From positions 84,796-129,489 of the forward strand of contig DCJC01000006.1 of assembly GCA_002317355.1 (NCBI GenBank): a DNA stretch of 44,694 nt, read 5' to 3'. A program made the translations under genes and the position numbers. This DNA is from Prevotellaceae bacterium UBA1710 (GTDB taxonomy: Bacteria; Bacteroidota; Bacteroidia; Bacteroidales; Bacteroidaceae). A model generated the notes under the pieces. That model worked only from the letters and a program-made list of their open reading frames with translations. It made no database searches and was not told the origin of the DNA. Below are positions 1 through 8,385 of the stretch, one piece after another; position 1 is the first letter of the stretch; the number at the start of each line of letters is the position of its first letter.

Positions 1-303
1 AGTTATTATTTTACCATCACTTAATAGATCTTCTTCAATATGGTTGAAACTCTTTTGACTCTCGTCTGTAAGACGATATCTCAATAACCCCGTACATACG
101 AAGCGCAGCGTAGGATGTGCGGGGGATATGAATCTGGTGGGGACAAGCGTTTGGAGAACGCTACCTTGCCAGCCTCGAGGTGCCGTCCTCCAGACGAGAG
201 CTACAACAAAATTAAAGAAGAACCCCGAAGTGGGCTCATCAATCAAGCGACTAACGAATTCGTCGAACTCACATTAAATTAAGAATTTTCCCAACCTAAA
301 ATT
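1..303. other. Leader region without a convincing gene
   Basis: No convincing gene is seen here. On the minus strand one frame is open from about position 273 to the window edge (about 91 codons) but has no ATG; a TTG near 245 is the only plausible start. It translates to a low-information peptide ending in LLRYRLTDESQKSFNHIEED. The stretch also holds small inverted repeats such as GCGTT/AACGC around 150-165. It could be the tail of a degraded gene entering from the left or a dispersed repeat. Confidence 0.3.
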
Positions 304-322
304 CAAAAATGGCAACTTGTAA

Positions 323-353
323 TTTGCAGTTTGCATTTTTTTTAGTACCTTTG
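323..353 (+). promoter_or_regulatory. Bacteroidota-type promoter for queD
   Basis: TTTG at 323-326 is separated by exactly 19 bases from TACCTTTG at 346-353. This matches the Bacteroidetes primary sigma consensus (-33 TTTG, -7 TAnnTTTG). It lies about 50 bases upstream of the queD start, and an AT-rich leader of near-repeats of TCAATTATCAATT separates the two. Confidence 0.8.
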
Positions 354-403
354 CACACAAAATTAATTGTCAATTATCAATTTTCAATTATCAATTATTA
401 AAG

Positions 404-742
404 ATGTACTACGTAGAAAAGACTATGGAGATTTCCGGTAGCCACTACCTGAAACTCTCTAAGGAAAGTAAATGCGAGGCTCTGCACGGCCACAACTGGA
501 TAGTAAAGGTGTATTGCAAGGCACGTGAACTTAATGCTGACGGTATGGTGGTGGACTTCACCGACATCAAGCGACTCGTTCATGGACGCCTTGACCATCA
601 GGATCTTAACGCTGTTCTGCCTTTCAATCCTTCGGCAGAGAACATCGCACACTGGATTGTAGAGACTGTGCCTAACTGCTATAAGGCTTCCGTACAGGAA
701 AGTTCTGGCAACGTAGCTATCTACGAAAAAGACGAGGACTGA
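404..742 (+). CDS. queD: 6-carboxytetrahydropterin synthase family (QueD-like)
   Basis: This 112-residue protein belongs to the 6-pyruvoyl-tetrahydropterin synthase/QueD family. QueD converts dihydroneopterin triphosphate to 6-carboxytetrahydropterin, the second step of queuosine precursor (preQ0) synthesis in the cytoplasm. Visible family features are the zinc ligands H14, H28 and H30, the catalytic Cys24 in the KCEALHGHNW block, and the Asp-His pair D64-H65 in LDHQDLN. The length is slightly below the usual 120 or so. No other queuosine genes are adjacent. It has its own promoter and an overlapping terminator, so it appears monocistronic. A pterin-pathway role other than queuosine cannot be excluded from sequence alone. 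Confidence 0.88.
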   Translation: MYYVEKTMEISGSHYLKLSKESKCEALHGHNWIVKVYCKARELNADGMVVDFTDIKRLVHGRLDHQDLNAVLPFNPSAENIAHWIVETVPNCYKASVQESSGNVAIYEKDED

Positions 743-767
743 CACATTGTCAGTTCTCGTCTTTCTT
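728..767 (+). terminator. Intrinsic terminator of queD
   Basis: GACGAGGACTGAC (731-743) pairs with GTCAGTTCTCGTC (749-761) through one G-T wobble, with a 5-base loop, followed by TTTCTTT. The left arm includes the queD stop codon. Confidence 0.85.
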
Positions 768-836
768 TATTACATTAATATAATAAGCACTACTGATGAT
801 ATGTCAGTAACTGTCATTATCGACTGCCAGCAAAAC

Positions 837-866
837 TTTTAATTTTCCCCATTGGCACACCCTTTG
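837..866 (+). promoter_or_regulatory. Possible dnaK promoter, weak match
   Basis: ACCCTTTG at 859-866 resembles the -7 element TAnnTTTG, with TTTT at 837-840 about 18 bases upstream in place of TTTG. The match is imperfect. No CIRCE-like inverted repeat was seen in the 235 bases upstream of dnaK. Confidence 0.35.
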
Positions 867-977
867 TTATATGGATAGCGTAAACATCCGGCACCCGGAA
901 CTTCTGAACAAAAGCAGAAACGAAAGGCCCAACCGGAACAAAACAAAGAATAATAACAAATAAAAAAATAAAACATC

Positions 978-2894
978 ATGGGAAAGATTATTGGTATCGA
1001 CCTTGGCACAACAAACTCTTGTGTCGCAGTATTTGAAGGCAATGAGCCTGTAGTAATTGCAAACTCTGAGGGTAAGCGCACAACTCCTTCTGTAATTGGC
1101 TTCGTTAAGGATGGCGAGCGTAAGGTAGGTGATCCTGCTAAGCGTCAGGCTATCACAAACCCAACTAACACTATCTTCTCTATCAAGCGTTTCATGGGTG
1201 AGACTTACGACCAGAGCGCTAAGGAGGCAGCTAACGTTCCTTACAAGGTAGTAAACGAGAACGGTTACCCACGCGTTGACATCGACGGTCGCAAATATAC
1301 TCCACAGGAGATCTCTGCTATGGTTCTTCAGAAGATGAAGAAGACAGCTGAGGACTACCTCGGTCAGGAAGTTACAGACGCAGTTATCACAGTTCCTGCT
1401 TACTTCTCTGACTCACAGCGTCAGGCAACTAAGGAGGCTGGTCAGATCGCAGGTCTCAACGTACAGCGTATCGTAAACGAGCCAACAGCAGCAGCTCTCG
1501 CTTATGGTGTTGACAAGGCAAACAAGGATATGAAGATCGCAGTATTCGACCTCGGTGGCGGTACATTCGATATCTCTATCCTCGAGTTCGGTGGCGGTGT
1601 GTTCGAGGTTCTCTCTACAAACGGTGACACTCACCTCGGTGGTGACGACTTCGACCAGGTTATCATCGACTGGCTCGCAAGCGGCTTCAAGGCTGATGAG
1701 GGCATCGACCTCACAAAGGATCCAATGGCTATGCAGCGCCTCAAGGAGGCTGCTGAGAAGGCTAAGATTGAGCTCTCTTCTTCTACATCAACAGAGATCA
1801 ACCTCCCTTATATCTCTGCAGAAGGTGGTGTTCCAAAGCACCTCGTTAAGACTCTCACACGCTCACAGTTCGAGCAGCTCGCACACAACCTCATTCAGGC
1901 ATGTCTCATTCCATGTCAGAATGCAGTACGCGATGCAGGTCTCTCTACATCAGAGATCGATGAGGTTATCCTCGTAGGTGGTTCAAGCCGTATCCCTGCA
2001 GTTCAGGACCTCGTTAAGAACTACTTCGGCAAGGAGCCTTCAAAGGGCGTAAACCCAGACGAGGTTGTTGCTGTAGGTGCTTCTATCCAGGGTGCTATCC
2101 TCAACAAGGAGTCAGGTGTAGGTGACATCGTGCTTCTCGACGTAACTCCTCTTACTCTCGGTATCGAGACAATGGGTGGCGTAATGACAAAGCTCATCGA
2201 GGCTAACTCTACAATCCCTTGCAAGAAGTCTGAAACTTTCTCTACAGCTGTTGACAACCAGACAGCCGTTACTATCCACGTACTTCAGGGTGAGCGTCCA
2301 ATGGCAACTCAGAACAAGTCAATCGGTCAGTTCAACCTTGAGGGAATCGCACCAGCTCGTCGCGGTGTTCCACAGATCGAGGTAACATTCAACATCGATG
2401 CTAACGGTATCCTCAACGTATCTGCTAAGGATAAGGCTACAGGTAAGGAGCAGTCTATCAAGATCGAGGCTTCATCAGGTCTTTCTGAGGACGAGATCAA
2501 CCGCATGAAGGCAGAGGCTGAGGCAAATGCTGAGGCTGATAAGAAGGAGCGCGAAAAGATCGACAAGCTCAATCAGGCTGACTCTATGATCTTCCAGACA
2601 GAGAACATGCTCAAGGAGCAGGGTGACAAGCTCCCTGCAGACGTTAAGTCAGAGATGGAGGCTGCTATCCAGAAGCTCAAGGACGCACACAAGGCACAGG
2701 ACGTAGCTGCTATCGACACAGCAATCGCAGAGCTCAACGCAGTAGCTCAGAAGATGTATGCTGCAGGCGCTCAGCCAGGTGCACAGCCAGGTCCAGACAT
2801 GAACGGTGGCTTCAACGGTGGTGCACAGCCTGGCGGTCAGTCTTCACAGAACGGCCCAGACGTACAGGACGCTGACTTCGAGGAGGTTAAGTAA
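978..2894 (+). CDS. dnaK: Chaperone protein DnaK (Hsp70)
   Basis: This 638-residue protein is full length for bacterial DnaK, the cytoplasmic ATP-dependent Hsp70 chaperone that works with DnaJ and GrpE. The three Hsp70 signatures are visible: IDLGTTNS (residues 7-14), DLGGGTFD (191-198) and the ILVGGSSRIP block (331-340). The interdomain linker IVLLDV is at about 384-389. The substrate-binding domain follows, then a Gly/Gln/Pro-rich tail ending in DADFEEVK. Codon use is strongly biased (CTC, ATC, GAG), as expected for a highly expressed gene. dnaJ and grpE are not nearby. The last codons are the integration target of the downstream island: FEEVK-stop recurs at 17819 and 29696, so the present 3' end and terminator are probably supplied by element 1. 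Confidence 0.98.
   Translation: MGKIIGIDLGTTNSCVAVFEGNEPVVIANSEGKRTTPSVIGFVKDGERKVGDPAKRQAITNPTNTIFSIKRFMGETYDQSAKEAANVPYKVVNENGYPRVDIDGRKYTPQEISAMVLQKMKKTAEDYLGQEVTDAVITVPAYFSDSQRQATKEAGQIAGLNVQRIVNEPTAAALAYGVDKANKDMKIAVFDLGGGTFDISILEFGGGVFEVLSTNGDTHLGGDDFDQVIIDWLASGFKADEGIDLTKDPMAMQRLKEAAEKAKIELSSSTSTEINLPYISAEGGVPKHLVKTLTRSQFEQLAHNLIQACLIPCQNAVRDAGLSTSEIDEVILVGGSSRIPAVQDLVKNYFGKEPSKGVNPDEVVAVGASIQGAILNKESGVGDIVLLDVTPLTLGIETMGGVMTKLIEANSTIPCKKSETFSTAVDNQTAVTIHVLQGERPMATQNKSIGQFNLEGIAPARRGVPQIEVTFNIDANGILNVSAKDKATGKEQSIKIEASSGLSEDEINRMKAEAEANAEADKKEREKIDKLNQADSMIFQTENMLKEQGDKLPADVKSEMEAAIQKLKDAHKAQDVAAIDTAIAELNAVAQKMYAAGAQPGAQPGPDMNGGFNGGAQPGGQSSQNGPDVQDADFEEVK
2877..2894 (+). other. Left attachment site at the dnaK 3' end (attL)
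   Basis: The 11-bp core TTCGAGGAGGT (2877-2887) is followed by TAAGTAA, so it encodes FEEVK-stop. The same core and the same five residues recur at 17819 and 29696. The identity with the middle copy extends left to ACTTCGAGGAGGT (13 bp). Confidence 0.82.
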
Positions 2895-2935
2895 ATCTCC
2901 ATAAGAATCAATAAACAAAAATAAGAATATATAAG

Positions 2936-2976
2936 GAAGTCCGTGTAGCTCAGTGAGTTGCACGGATTTCTTGTTT
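2936..2976 (+). terminator. dnaK terminator hairpin, copy 1
   Basis: CCGTG(TAG)CTCA-G-TGAG(TTG)CACGG forms an interrupted stem at 2941-2965, followed by ATTTCTTGTTTTG. Its loop region (GTGTAGCTCA.TGAGTT.CAC) closely matches the hairpin at 17870-17904 downstream of the second attachment site. Confidence 0.75.
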
Positions 2977-3000
2977 TGTTAAATTTTGTTGGATTTTCGG

Positions 3001-3042
3001 ACTTTTATCAAGTTTTACCGTATTCTTGTCACAGATTTGGCA
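3001..3042. other. Candidate integrase arm-type sites, left end
   Basis: TTTTATCAAGTTTT (3003-3016) and CTTGTCACAGATTTGGCAC (3024-3042) lie between the attachment core and the first gene. At the other end of element 1 the same modules appear as CTTATCAA (twice), TGGCAC and CTTGTCAC (17731-17782). Shared end modules are typical of tyrosine-integrase elements; binding here is inferred. Confidence 0.4.
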
Positions 3043-3112
3043 CGTCACTAAACTTTAGACGTGGTGTCCCTAATATCCTCTTGTGGGAACTTAATATGAT
3101 ATACGGTAAAAG

Positions 3113-3670
3113 ATGGCTACATTAAAAGTTGAAATCAAGCGCAAATGCGCTATCTGTGGGAATGTATTTCTCGCAAAGTTTTTGGACTCCAGGTATTGTT
3201 CTCCAAAATGCCAGAAGATTGCCAGTGCAAGAAAAAAGGCTGAAGAGAGACGCTTGCAGAGATTGGATGAACTCAAACAACGTATTCCCGATGCAAGGGA
3301 TTATATCTCCATTGCAGAAGCGGAGGCATTGTTTGGTGTAAGCAAAAAGACCCTACATCGTTTAGTCCGTAAGGGAGAAATACAAAGTATCAATCTTGGT
3401 ACTCGCTTAACTCGCATCAGCAAGACTGAACTCTTGGGCAAATTCCCATTGCGAGAAGAACCCATCAATAGGCAGTATGCCTTGCCAAAACTCTACAACA
3501 TGGAGCCTGAGAATTGCTACACCATTGGTGAGATATGCCAGAAGTACAAAATCAATGATAGTTCAGTGTGGGCTCAGGTAAGAAAGTATGGCATCCCATC
3601 AAGACAGATTGGCAACTATGTTTATGTACCCAAAGAAGAATTTGATAAATTATATAAGTCCGACGTATGA
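3113..3670 (+). CDS. Zinc-ribbon plus helix-turn-helix (excisionase-type) protein
   Basis: A 185-residue DNA-binding protein. Residues 12-36 contain CAIC and CSPKC cysteine pairs, a small zinc ribbon. Two MerR/excisionase-like HTH_17 segments follow: DYISIAEAEALFGVSKKTLHRLVRKGEI (about 63-92) and CYTIGEICQKYKINDSSVWAQVRKYGI (about 135-163), the second followed by the typical basic wing. The ATGA overlap with the integrase start (3667-3670) indicates translational coupling. A role as recombination directionality factor or regulator of the integrase is inferred from position and fold. I do not recognise a named homologue. Confidence 0.75.
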   Translation: MATLKVEIKRKCAICGNVFLAKFLDSRYCSPKCQKIASARKKAEERRLQRLDELKQRIPDARDYISIAEAEALFGVSKKTLHRLVRKGEIQSINLGTRLTRISKTELLGKFPLREEPINRQYALPKLYNMEPENCYTIGEICQKYKINDSSVWAQVRKYGIPSRQIGNYVYVPKEEFDKLYKSDV

Positions 3671-4971
3671 GAAGAAAATTAGCATTAACAAAAGTATCAG
3701 TAAAACTCCGCAAGAAAGAGTTTCATGACGGATGGTATCTCTATCTTGATATCTATCCAATCTATCAACCAGGCAGTGATAAACCACAGCGCATTCGAGA
3801 AAATTTACATCGTGACATAACCACTCCCGTTTGGGACAAGTCGCAGCCATGTAAAACGGACAAGGATGGCACAGTCAGTTATCTGCCCAAGCGTAATCAG
3901 AATGGCGTTATTATCTGTCGTTCTGTTGTAGATCAGGAATCATGCATCTTTGCTGACAATGTTAGAGCATTGCGTCAACATGAATATGACAATGCCTCAT
4001 TGTATTCAGAAACAGATGCCGCTCAGGCAGAGTTGAATGAAAAAGGCAAACAAAACTTCATTCAGTTTGTCAAAGACTTGTCGAAAAAGAAACATGCACG
4101 TAGTTCTGAGTCAATCATCGTTAACTGGAATCGTGTATATGATTATCTCTGTCTGTTTGCCAAGAGTGACTATATTCCTTTCTCTCAGTTGAGTCAGAAA
4201 TTGATGGAAGACTTCAAAATGTATCTCCTAACGGCTCCACGTGGAGACAAGAGGAAAGGATTGCTATCACAGAACACAGCAAATACTTATTTCGCCATAT
4301 TCAAATGTGCAGTACATCAGGCATTCATTGACGGTTATATCACAGTTGATATTGCCGCAAAGGTAAAAGGGGTTCCTGAAGAAGAGGTAAGACGTGAGCA
4401 CCTAAGCCTTGAAGAACTTAACCAGCTAGCTCAGACACCATGCGATAATCCTATTTTGTATCGTGCAGCCCTATTTTCTGCACTTACAGGATTGCGCCTC
4501 TGCGACATCACAAAACTCAAATGGGCTGAATTGGCCAAGGAAGGTGAGCATCATCGTATTAACTTTGACCAGAAGAAGACGGGTGGTGTGGAGTATATGC
4601 CTATCAGCCCTCAGGCATATAAACTATGTGGTGAGCCGAGAGAACCTCAGCAACTTGTTTTTGAAGGCGTTCCTGATAAATCGATAATCTCTCGCCCGAT
4701 TAAGAAATGGGTTAAAGCTGCAGGTATTACCAAGCATATAACGTTTCATTGCTTTCGCCATACCTATGCTACAATACAGTTGACCGAAGGTACTGACCTA
4801 TTTACTTTAAGCAAGATGATGGGACACACTAACGTCAGAACCACTCAGGTGTATGCCAAAGTTGTGGACAAGAAAAAAGAAGCTGCTGCAGATGCTTTCA
4901 CAATTGACTTTGGTAACAATACCCAACAAGAGGAACCTGATAATGACATATCAGGCAATTCATCCAAATAA
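3667..4971 (+). CDS. int: Tyrosine recombinase/integrase
   Basis: A 434-residue site-specific recombinase of the Bacteroidetes integrase type. The N-terminal part (about 1-110) is an arm-DNA-binding domain, residues about 125-230 form the SAM-like core-binding domain, and the C-terminal half is catalytic. The active-site set is complete: R277 (TGLRLCD), K303 or K304 (QKKTGG), H361-x-x-R364 (HCFRH), H387 (MMGH) and the nucleophile Y396 (QVYAKV). It lies next to the dnaK attachment site and is the only integrase in the island, so it is the candidate enzyme for all three dnaK-end sites. It is translationally coupled to the upstream HTH gene and followed by a strong terminator. Confidence 0.93.
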   Translation: MRRKLALTKVSVKLRKKEFHDGWYLYLDIYPIYQPGSDKPQRIRENLHRDITTPVWDKSQPCKTDKDGTVSYLPKRNQNGVIICRSVVDQESCIFADNVRALRQHEYDNASLYSETDAAQAELNEKGKQNFIQFVKDLSKKKHARSSESIIVNWNRVYDYLCLFAKSDYIPFSQLSQKLMEDFKMYLLTAPRGDKRKGLLSQNTANTYFAIFKCAVHQAFIDGYITVDIAAKVKGVPEEEVRREHLSLEELNQLAQTPCDNPILYRAALFSALTGLRLCDITKLKWAELAKEGEHHRINFDQKKTGGVEYMPISPQAYKLCGEPREPQQLVFEGVPDKSIISRPIKKWVKAAGITKHITFHCFRHTYATIQLTEGTDLFTLSKMMGHTNVRTTQVYAKVVDKKKEAAADAFTIDFGNNTQQEEPDNDISGNSSK

Positions 4972-4989
4972 AAATTCATAACTATCGAT

Positions 4990-5027
4990 TAGGCTATCTA
5001 AGTAAAATGCTTAGGTAGCCTTTTTTC
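4990..5027 (+). terminator. Intrinsic terminator of the integrase operon
   Basis: GGCTATCTAAG (4992-5002) pairs with CTTAGGTAGCC (5010-5020) with one mismatch and a 7-base loop, followed by TTTTTT. Confidence 0.88.
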
Positions 5028-5218
5028 TGCTTTATATTCTTTACGATTCTGTTACGAATACTTACGTTGTATGTTCGTAGCGAAATTAATATTGATTATT
5101 TATTCATTGACAATTAGTGACTTACGACTATAATAGACTATATTTGTCATATACCCCTACATACTCTGCTTATCTCCGTATTCTTGCGATGTAATTCATC
5201 GAAAAAATCAATAAGAAT

Positions 5219-5602
5219 ATGGAAAAAATTACATTCGACACCATGCCAGAAGCTTTGAGCGAGATACTCAAACGAATCGGCAACCTTGAAACGATGGTAG
5301 GCAATATGAACAATCATAATTGCGTGCCTGTAGTAGAAGAAGTTCGTTTTAACATTACAGAACTTTGCGACTATTTGCCAACAAAACCGAAGAAGCAAAC
5401 GGTCTATGGATGGGTATCTGCTAAGCCTCCTAAGATACCTTATCATAAAAAAGGAGAACTGTACTTTATCAAGTCTGAGATTGATGCATGGTTAGCAGAA
5501 GATGGTATGTCGTCAGGTAAGGATCTTATGGACCAAGCACGGGCATACGTTTCTAATAATCCTTTATCTGGCAGAAAGGAGGCGACGCGCAATTATGGAT
5601 AA
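5219..5602 (+). CDS. Excisionase-like helix-turn-helix protein
   Basis: A 127-residue protein with a short predicted coiled helix at residues 8-30, then an HTH_17-type domain: VRFNITELCDYL, TVYGWVSAKPPKIPYHKKGELYF and IKSEIDAWL (about 43-92). This is the usual form of the small DNA-binding protein encoded just before the primase/helicase genes of Bacteroidales mobilizable elements. Its stop overlaps the next start by 8 bases. Whether it acts in excision, replication or regulation is not shown by the sequence. Confidence 0.75.
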   Translation: MEKITFDTMPEALSEILKRIGNLETMVGNMNNHNCVPVVEEVRFNITELCDYLPTKPKKQTVYGWVSAKPPKIPYHKKGELYFIKSEIDAWLAEDGMSSGKDLMDQARAYVSNNPLSGRKEATRNYG

Positions 5603-6236
5603 TGCCCTGTCCATCTATGAAGATTTCTTTGGAGAACGAGAGGGAGAAAATCACTCCTTCTCTTTCTTCAGGAAACCAATCAGAAACGTAGAACCACTTA
5701 GGTGTATCACCATTCCTGACATCTATCGCTACATTGTCGGTCCTTATGCCCAAAGGCAAACAGAGACTTTACGTGCAATAATCGATAAAGATGCTGCGAG
5801 GAAATACAAAGCAGAAAACTTTGACTTTTGTACGTTCTCTGGTACATTCCGCATTCGCAACAAGAATCACCTCCTGTTGCATTCGGAATTGCTTTGCATT
5901 GACTTTGACCATGTAGCAGACATTCCGTCGTTGAGGGAAAGACTGCTTCATGATGATTACTTTGAAACTGAACTACTTTTCCGTTCACCATCAGGCGATG
6001 GCTTAAAGTGGGTGATAGACATTGAGCGTAAAGGCTGGGAACACAGTCGTTTCTACAATGCAGTTTATAACTATCTTGTTGCTTCTGGTTATCCTGAGCC
6101 AGACAAATCTGGGAGTGATGTGGCACGCTCGTGCTTCATTCCTTACGATCCTGAAGCATACATAAATTCAAAATATCCAGAATATGTCAGAAAAGAAAAC
6201 TTTTTTACCAGAGCAGTGGGAGAATGCCCCTTCTAA
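5595..6236 (+). CDS. BT4734/VirE N-terminal-like protein
   Basis: The 213-residue product starts at the ATG at 5595. The frame is open further upstream to 5502, but that part overlaps the HTH gene, and the AGGAGG just before 5595 favours the later start. The LLCIDFDHV and LLFRSPSGDGLKWVIDI blocks match the BT4734/BF3469-like domain that usually precedes PriCT-2/DUF3987 helicase genes in Bacteroidales mobile elements. It resembles the catalytic core of archaeo-eukaryotic-type primases, so with the next gene it probably serves element replication. The 53-base overlap with the next gene suggests coupled translation; in related elements the two are sometimes fused. Confidence 0.75.
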   Translation: MDNALSIYEDFFGEREGENHSFSFFRKPIRNVEPLRCITIPDIYRYIVGPYAQRQTETLRAIIDKDAARKYKAENFDFCTFSGTFRIRNKNHLLLHSELLCIDFDHVADIPSLRERLLHDDYFETELLFRSPSGDGLKWVIDIERKGWEHSRFYNAVYNYLVASGYPEPDKSGSDVARSCFIPYDPEAYINSKYPEYVRKENFFTRAVGECPF

Positions 6237-8142
6237 TAGCAATACAGCTAAGAACGCCCCACAGCAGATGACTCCTTATAATAATATAGGGGGCGAATGT
6301 ACTTATGATAAGGTAGACCGTGTAATTGGACTCATTGAGGAAAGTGGAGTTGACATCACAGAAGGTTATGACGCCTGGGTAAAGGTAGGCTTTGCCCTTG
6401 CAAGCGAGTTCAAAGAATCTGGGCGTGATTTCTTTCATCGTGTCAGCAAGGTGAATGCGAAATACAACCATGCCGAGACTGACAAACAATATGATAAATG
6501 TCTTGCCTCTACTGGTTCTGGTGTAACTATCGGCACATTCTTCCAAATGGCAAAGGATAGAGGCGTAGATATTTCCAATGCCAAACCTGATGTACCACCT
6601 ACAGAAATCCAAAATGTCCACATTGGAAATATGGATTTTTGGAAAAATGGAGATAGTGATAAAGCACCACAGCCTCAATCTGCAAATATCCATAAAGCCA
6701 AAAATCCAAATGTCCATTCATGTGAAATTGGCGGCAAATGGATTTATGACGAAGAAGAACTCCCTCATTTCCCTTCTTTTGTTTATGAAACACTCCCTCC
6801 GTTCTTGAAAGAGGTTGTTGACAACTGCATTTCTCCTGACGATAGAGATATGATTCTCATGGGGGCAATGACTTGCTTATCCATTACATTACACAATGTC
6901 GTTGGTGAATATAATCATGATGATTGGGGACCGATGTTGTACTTCTTTGTAATGGCAGATGCAGGTATGGGTAAGGGATCATTGAATTACTGTCGTCAAC
7001 TGGTGGCTCCTATCCATAAGGAACTTCGTGAGATTTCTGACCAGCAGATACGTGAATATAAGGCCGAGAAGAGACAGGCAAAGCAGGATGGCAATACCTT
7101 CTCTGGAGAGGAACCACATCGCCGTACCCTTTTTATTCCAACGAATAGTAGCGCTGCTTCTGTCATAGAGCAATTGGACTATAATGACGGTATCGGACTA
7201 ATCTTTGACACCGAGTGTGATACCCTGACTGCTGTTCTGAAGTCTGAGTTTGGTGATTATACAACAATCATTCGTAAGGCATACCATCATGAGCCCATTG
7301 ACATTAAGCGTCGTAAGGAAAACGAGGATCGACTTGTTGAGCATCCAATGCTGGCTATTTGTCTGTCAGGCACTCTAGAACAGTTGTACACGTTTACTCC
7401 AAAAGCTGAGGACGGAACATTCTCTCGAATCACATGCTATCACATTCCTTTCAAGATGGACTTCCGTGATGTTCTTTCAGAGAGCTCCTTTCCCGAGGGT
7501 AAACGTAGCACCTCTTTGCGAGATGTTTACTATCAGTTGGGACTTAGATACAAACGAATGCGTGAGACTTTCTTCCGTGGTGGAAACTATAGAGTCGTTA
7601 TTCCTCGAGATCTATGTGAAGAGTTCAATCAGCACTATCGATTGGTAAACAAGGAGGCTGTTGAAGACATCTCTAATGATATGCAGGGTGTTGTCAGACG
7701 CTTGGCTTTTGCCGTGTTCCGCATGATGATGGTACTGACAGCTATTCGCTTTATGGATGAAACGCCAAATCCATCCGCCTTAGCACAGAAAGATGTTCGT
7801 ACTATTCTTCGCTGCAAAGAGGAAGACTTCAGAATCGCGATGGCTCTTGGTGACACTCTAATCTATCACACCGTATATTGCTACTCTCATCTGCCAAAGA
7901 CTGATGTTGCGACAACCATAGGTGGCAAGATTCTCACTAAAAAAGATAAGATGGAGATGCTTTATGCAGCACTTCCGGATTCTTTCAGCCGTCCTCAGTA
8001 TGTTGCCGTATCAACTGATTTAGGATTCTCTCCAAGCACCACAAGCAAATGGATTAACACCTTCATTCTTCAAGGGCGTCTGGAGCGATGTGAACATAAT
8101 GATTATCGCAAGCTAACTCCAAATTCATCAGAAGCATCATGA
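6184..8142 (+). CDS. PriCT-2/DUF3987 primase-helicase-like protein
   Basis: A 652-residue protein. Residues about 38-125 form a primase C-terminal 2 (PriCT-2) domain with the YDAWVKVGFALASE and YDKCLASTGSGVTIGTFFQMA blocks. Residues about 195-640 form a DUF3987 ATPase domain with a Walker-A-like segment ADAGMGKGS near residue 258 and a Walker-B-like segment IGLIFDTECD. The C-terminal 60 residues look like a winged helix. Such proteins are common replication or mobilization helicases of Bacteroidales mobilizable elements. It follows the BT4734-like gene and precedes the oriT-like region and relaxase. Confidence 0.82.
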   Translation: MSEKKTFLPEQWENAPSNSNTAKNAPQQMTPYNNIGGECTYDKVDRVIGLIEESGVDITEGYDAWVKVGFALASEFKESGRDFFHRVSKVNAKYNHAETDKQYDKCLASTGSGVTIGTFFQMAKDRGVDISNAKPDVPPTEIQNVHIGNMDFWKNGDSDKAPQPQSANIHKAKNPNVHSCEIGGKWIYDEEELPHFPSFVYETLPPFLKEVVDNCISPDDRDMILMGAMTCLSITLHNVVGEYNHDDWGPMLYFFVMADAGMGKGSLNYCRQLVAPIHKELREISDQQIREYKAEKRQAKQDGNTFSGEEPHRRTLFIPTNSSAASVIEQLDYNDGIGLIFDTECDTLTAVLKSEFGDYTTIIRKAYHHEPIDIKRRKENEDRLVEHPMLAICLSGTLEQLYTFTPKAEDGTFSRITCYHIPFKMDFRDVLSESSFPEGKRSTSLRDVYYQLGLRYKRMRETFFRGGNYRVVIPRDLCEEFNQHYRLVNKEAVEDISNDMQGVVRRLAFAVFRMMMVLTAIRFMDETPNPSALAQKDVRTILRCKEEDFRIAMALGDTLIYHTVYCYSHLPKTDVATTIGGKILTKKDKMEMLYAALPDSFSRPQYVAVSTDLGFSPSTTSKWINTFILQGRLERCEHNDYRKLTPNSSEAS

Positions 8143-8202
8143 TGTCGAACATACATAACAGTACACGAGATCCTCCTGAACTGACGGGCTGGCTATACAG
8201 AA

Positions 8203-8295
8203 ACGCCCTGGGCGTACAGCGGACTTTTTCTAAAAGTCCTAAACATAATAGGGACTTTTAGAATCACCTCTGACGAAGGCTCCCTTAAAAAGTCC
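8203..8295. other. Palindrome cluster, probable oriT region
   Basis: This lies between the helicase and relaxase genes (8143-8385). The palindrome ACGCCC-T-GGGCGT is at 8203-8215. The octamer GGACTTTT occurs four times in alternating orientation: 8221-8228 forward, 8232-8239 reverse, 8252-8259 forward and 8288-8295 reverse. The first pair forms a perfect 8-bp hairpin with a 3-base loop. Position immediately before a MobV relaxase gene is the usual place for an oriT in Bacteroidales mobilizable elements. The nick site itself is not identified. Confidence 0.6.
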
Positions 8296-8385
8296 AATTA
8301 TGCTCAGACTCTGCCCGAGACCCGATGACACATTTATACACATACTGCCAGTGGTATCACTGGATTCTAATACAAAATCACGAAT

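Noticed and set aside
1413..2572. Long antisense and shifted open frames inside dnaK
   Set aside because: They overlap a strongly conserved, codon-biased gene and have compositions expected from its codon bias; treated as shadows.
2941..2965. tRNA-like sequence after dnaK, suggested by GTGTAGCTCAGTGAGTTGCACG
   Set aside because: The string resembles a tRNA D-arm (TAGCTCAG) but no anticodon or T-arm follows; the fold is a simple terminator hairpin.
5502..5594. Upstream extension of the BT4734-like frame
   Set aside because: It overlaps the HTH gene, shows no family similarity, and a good AGGAGG precedes the ATG at 5595.
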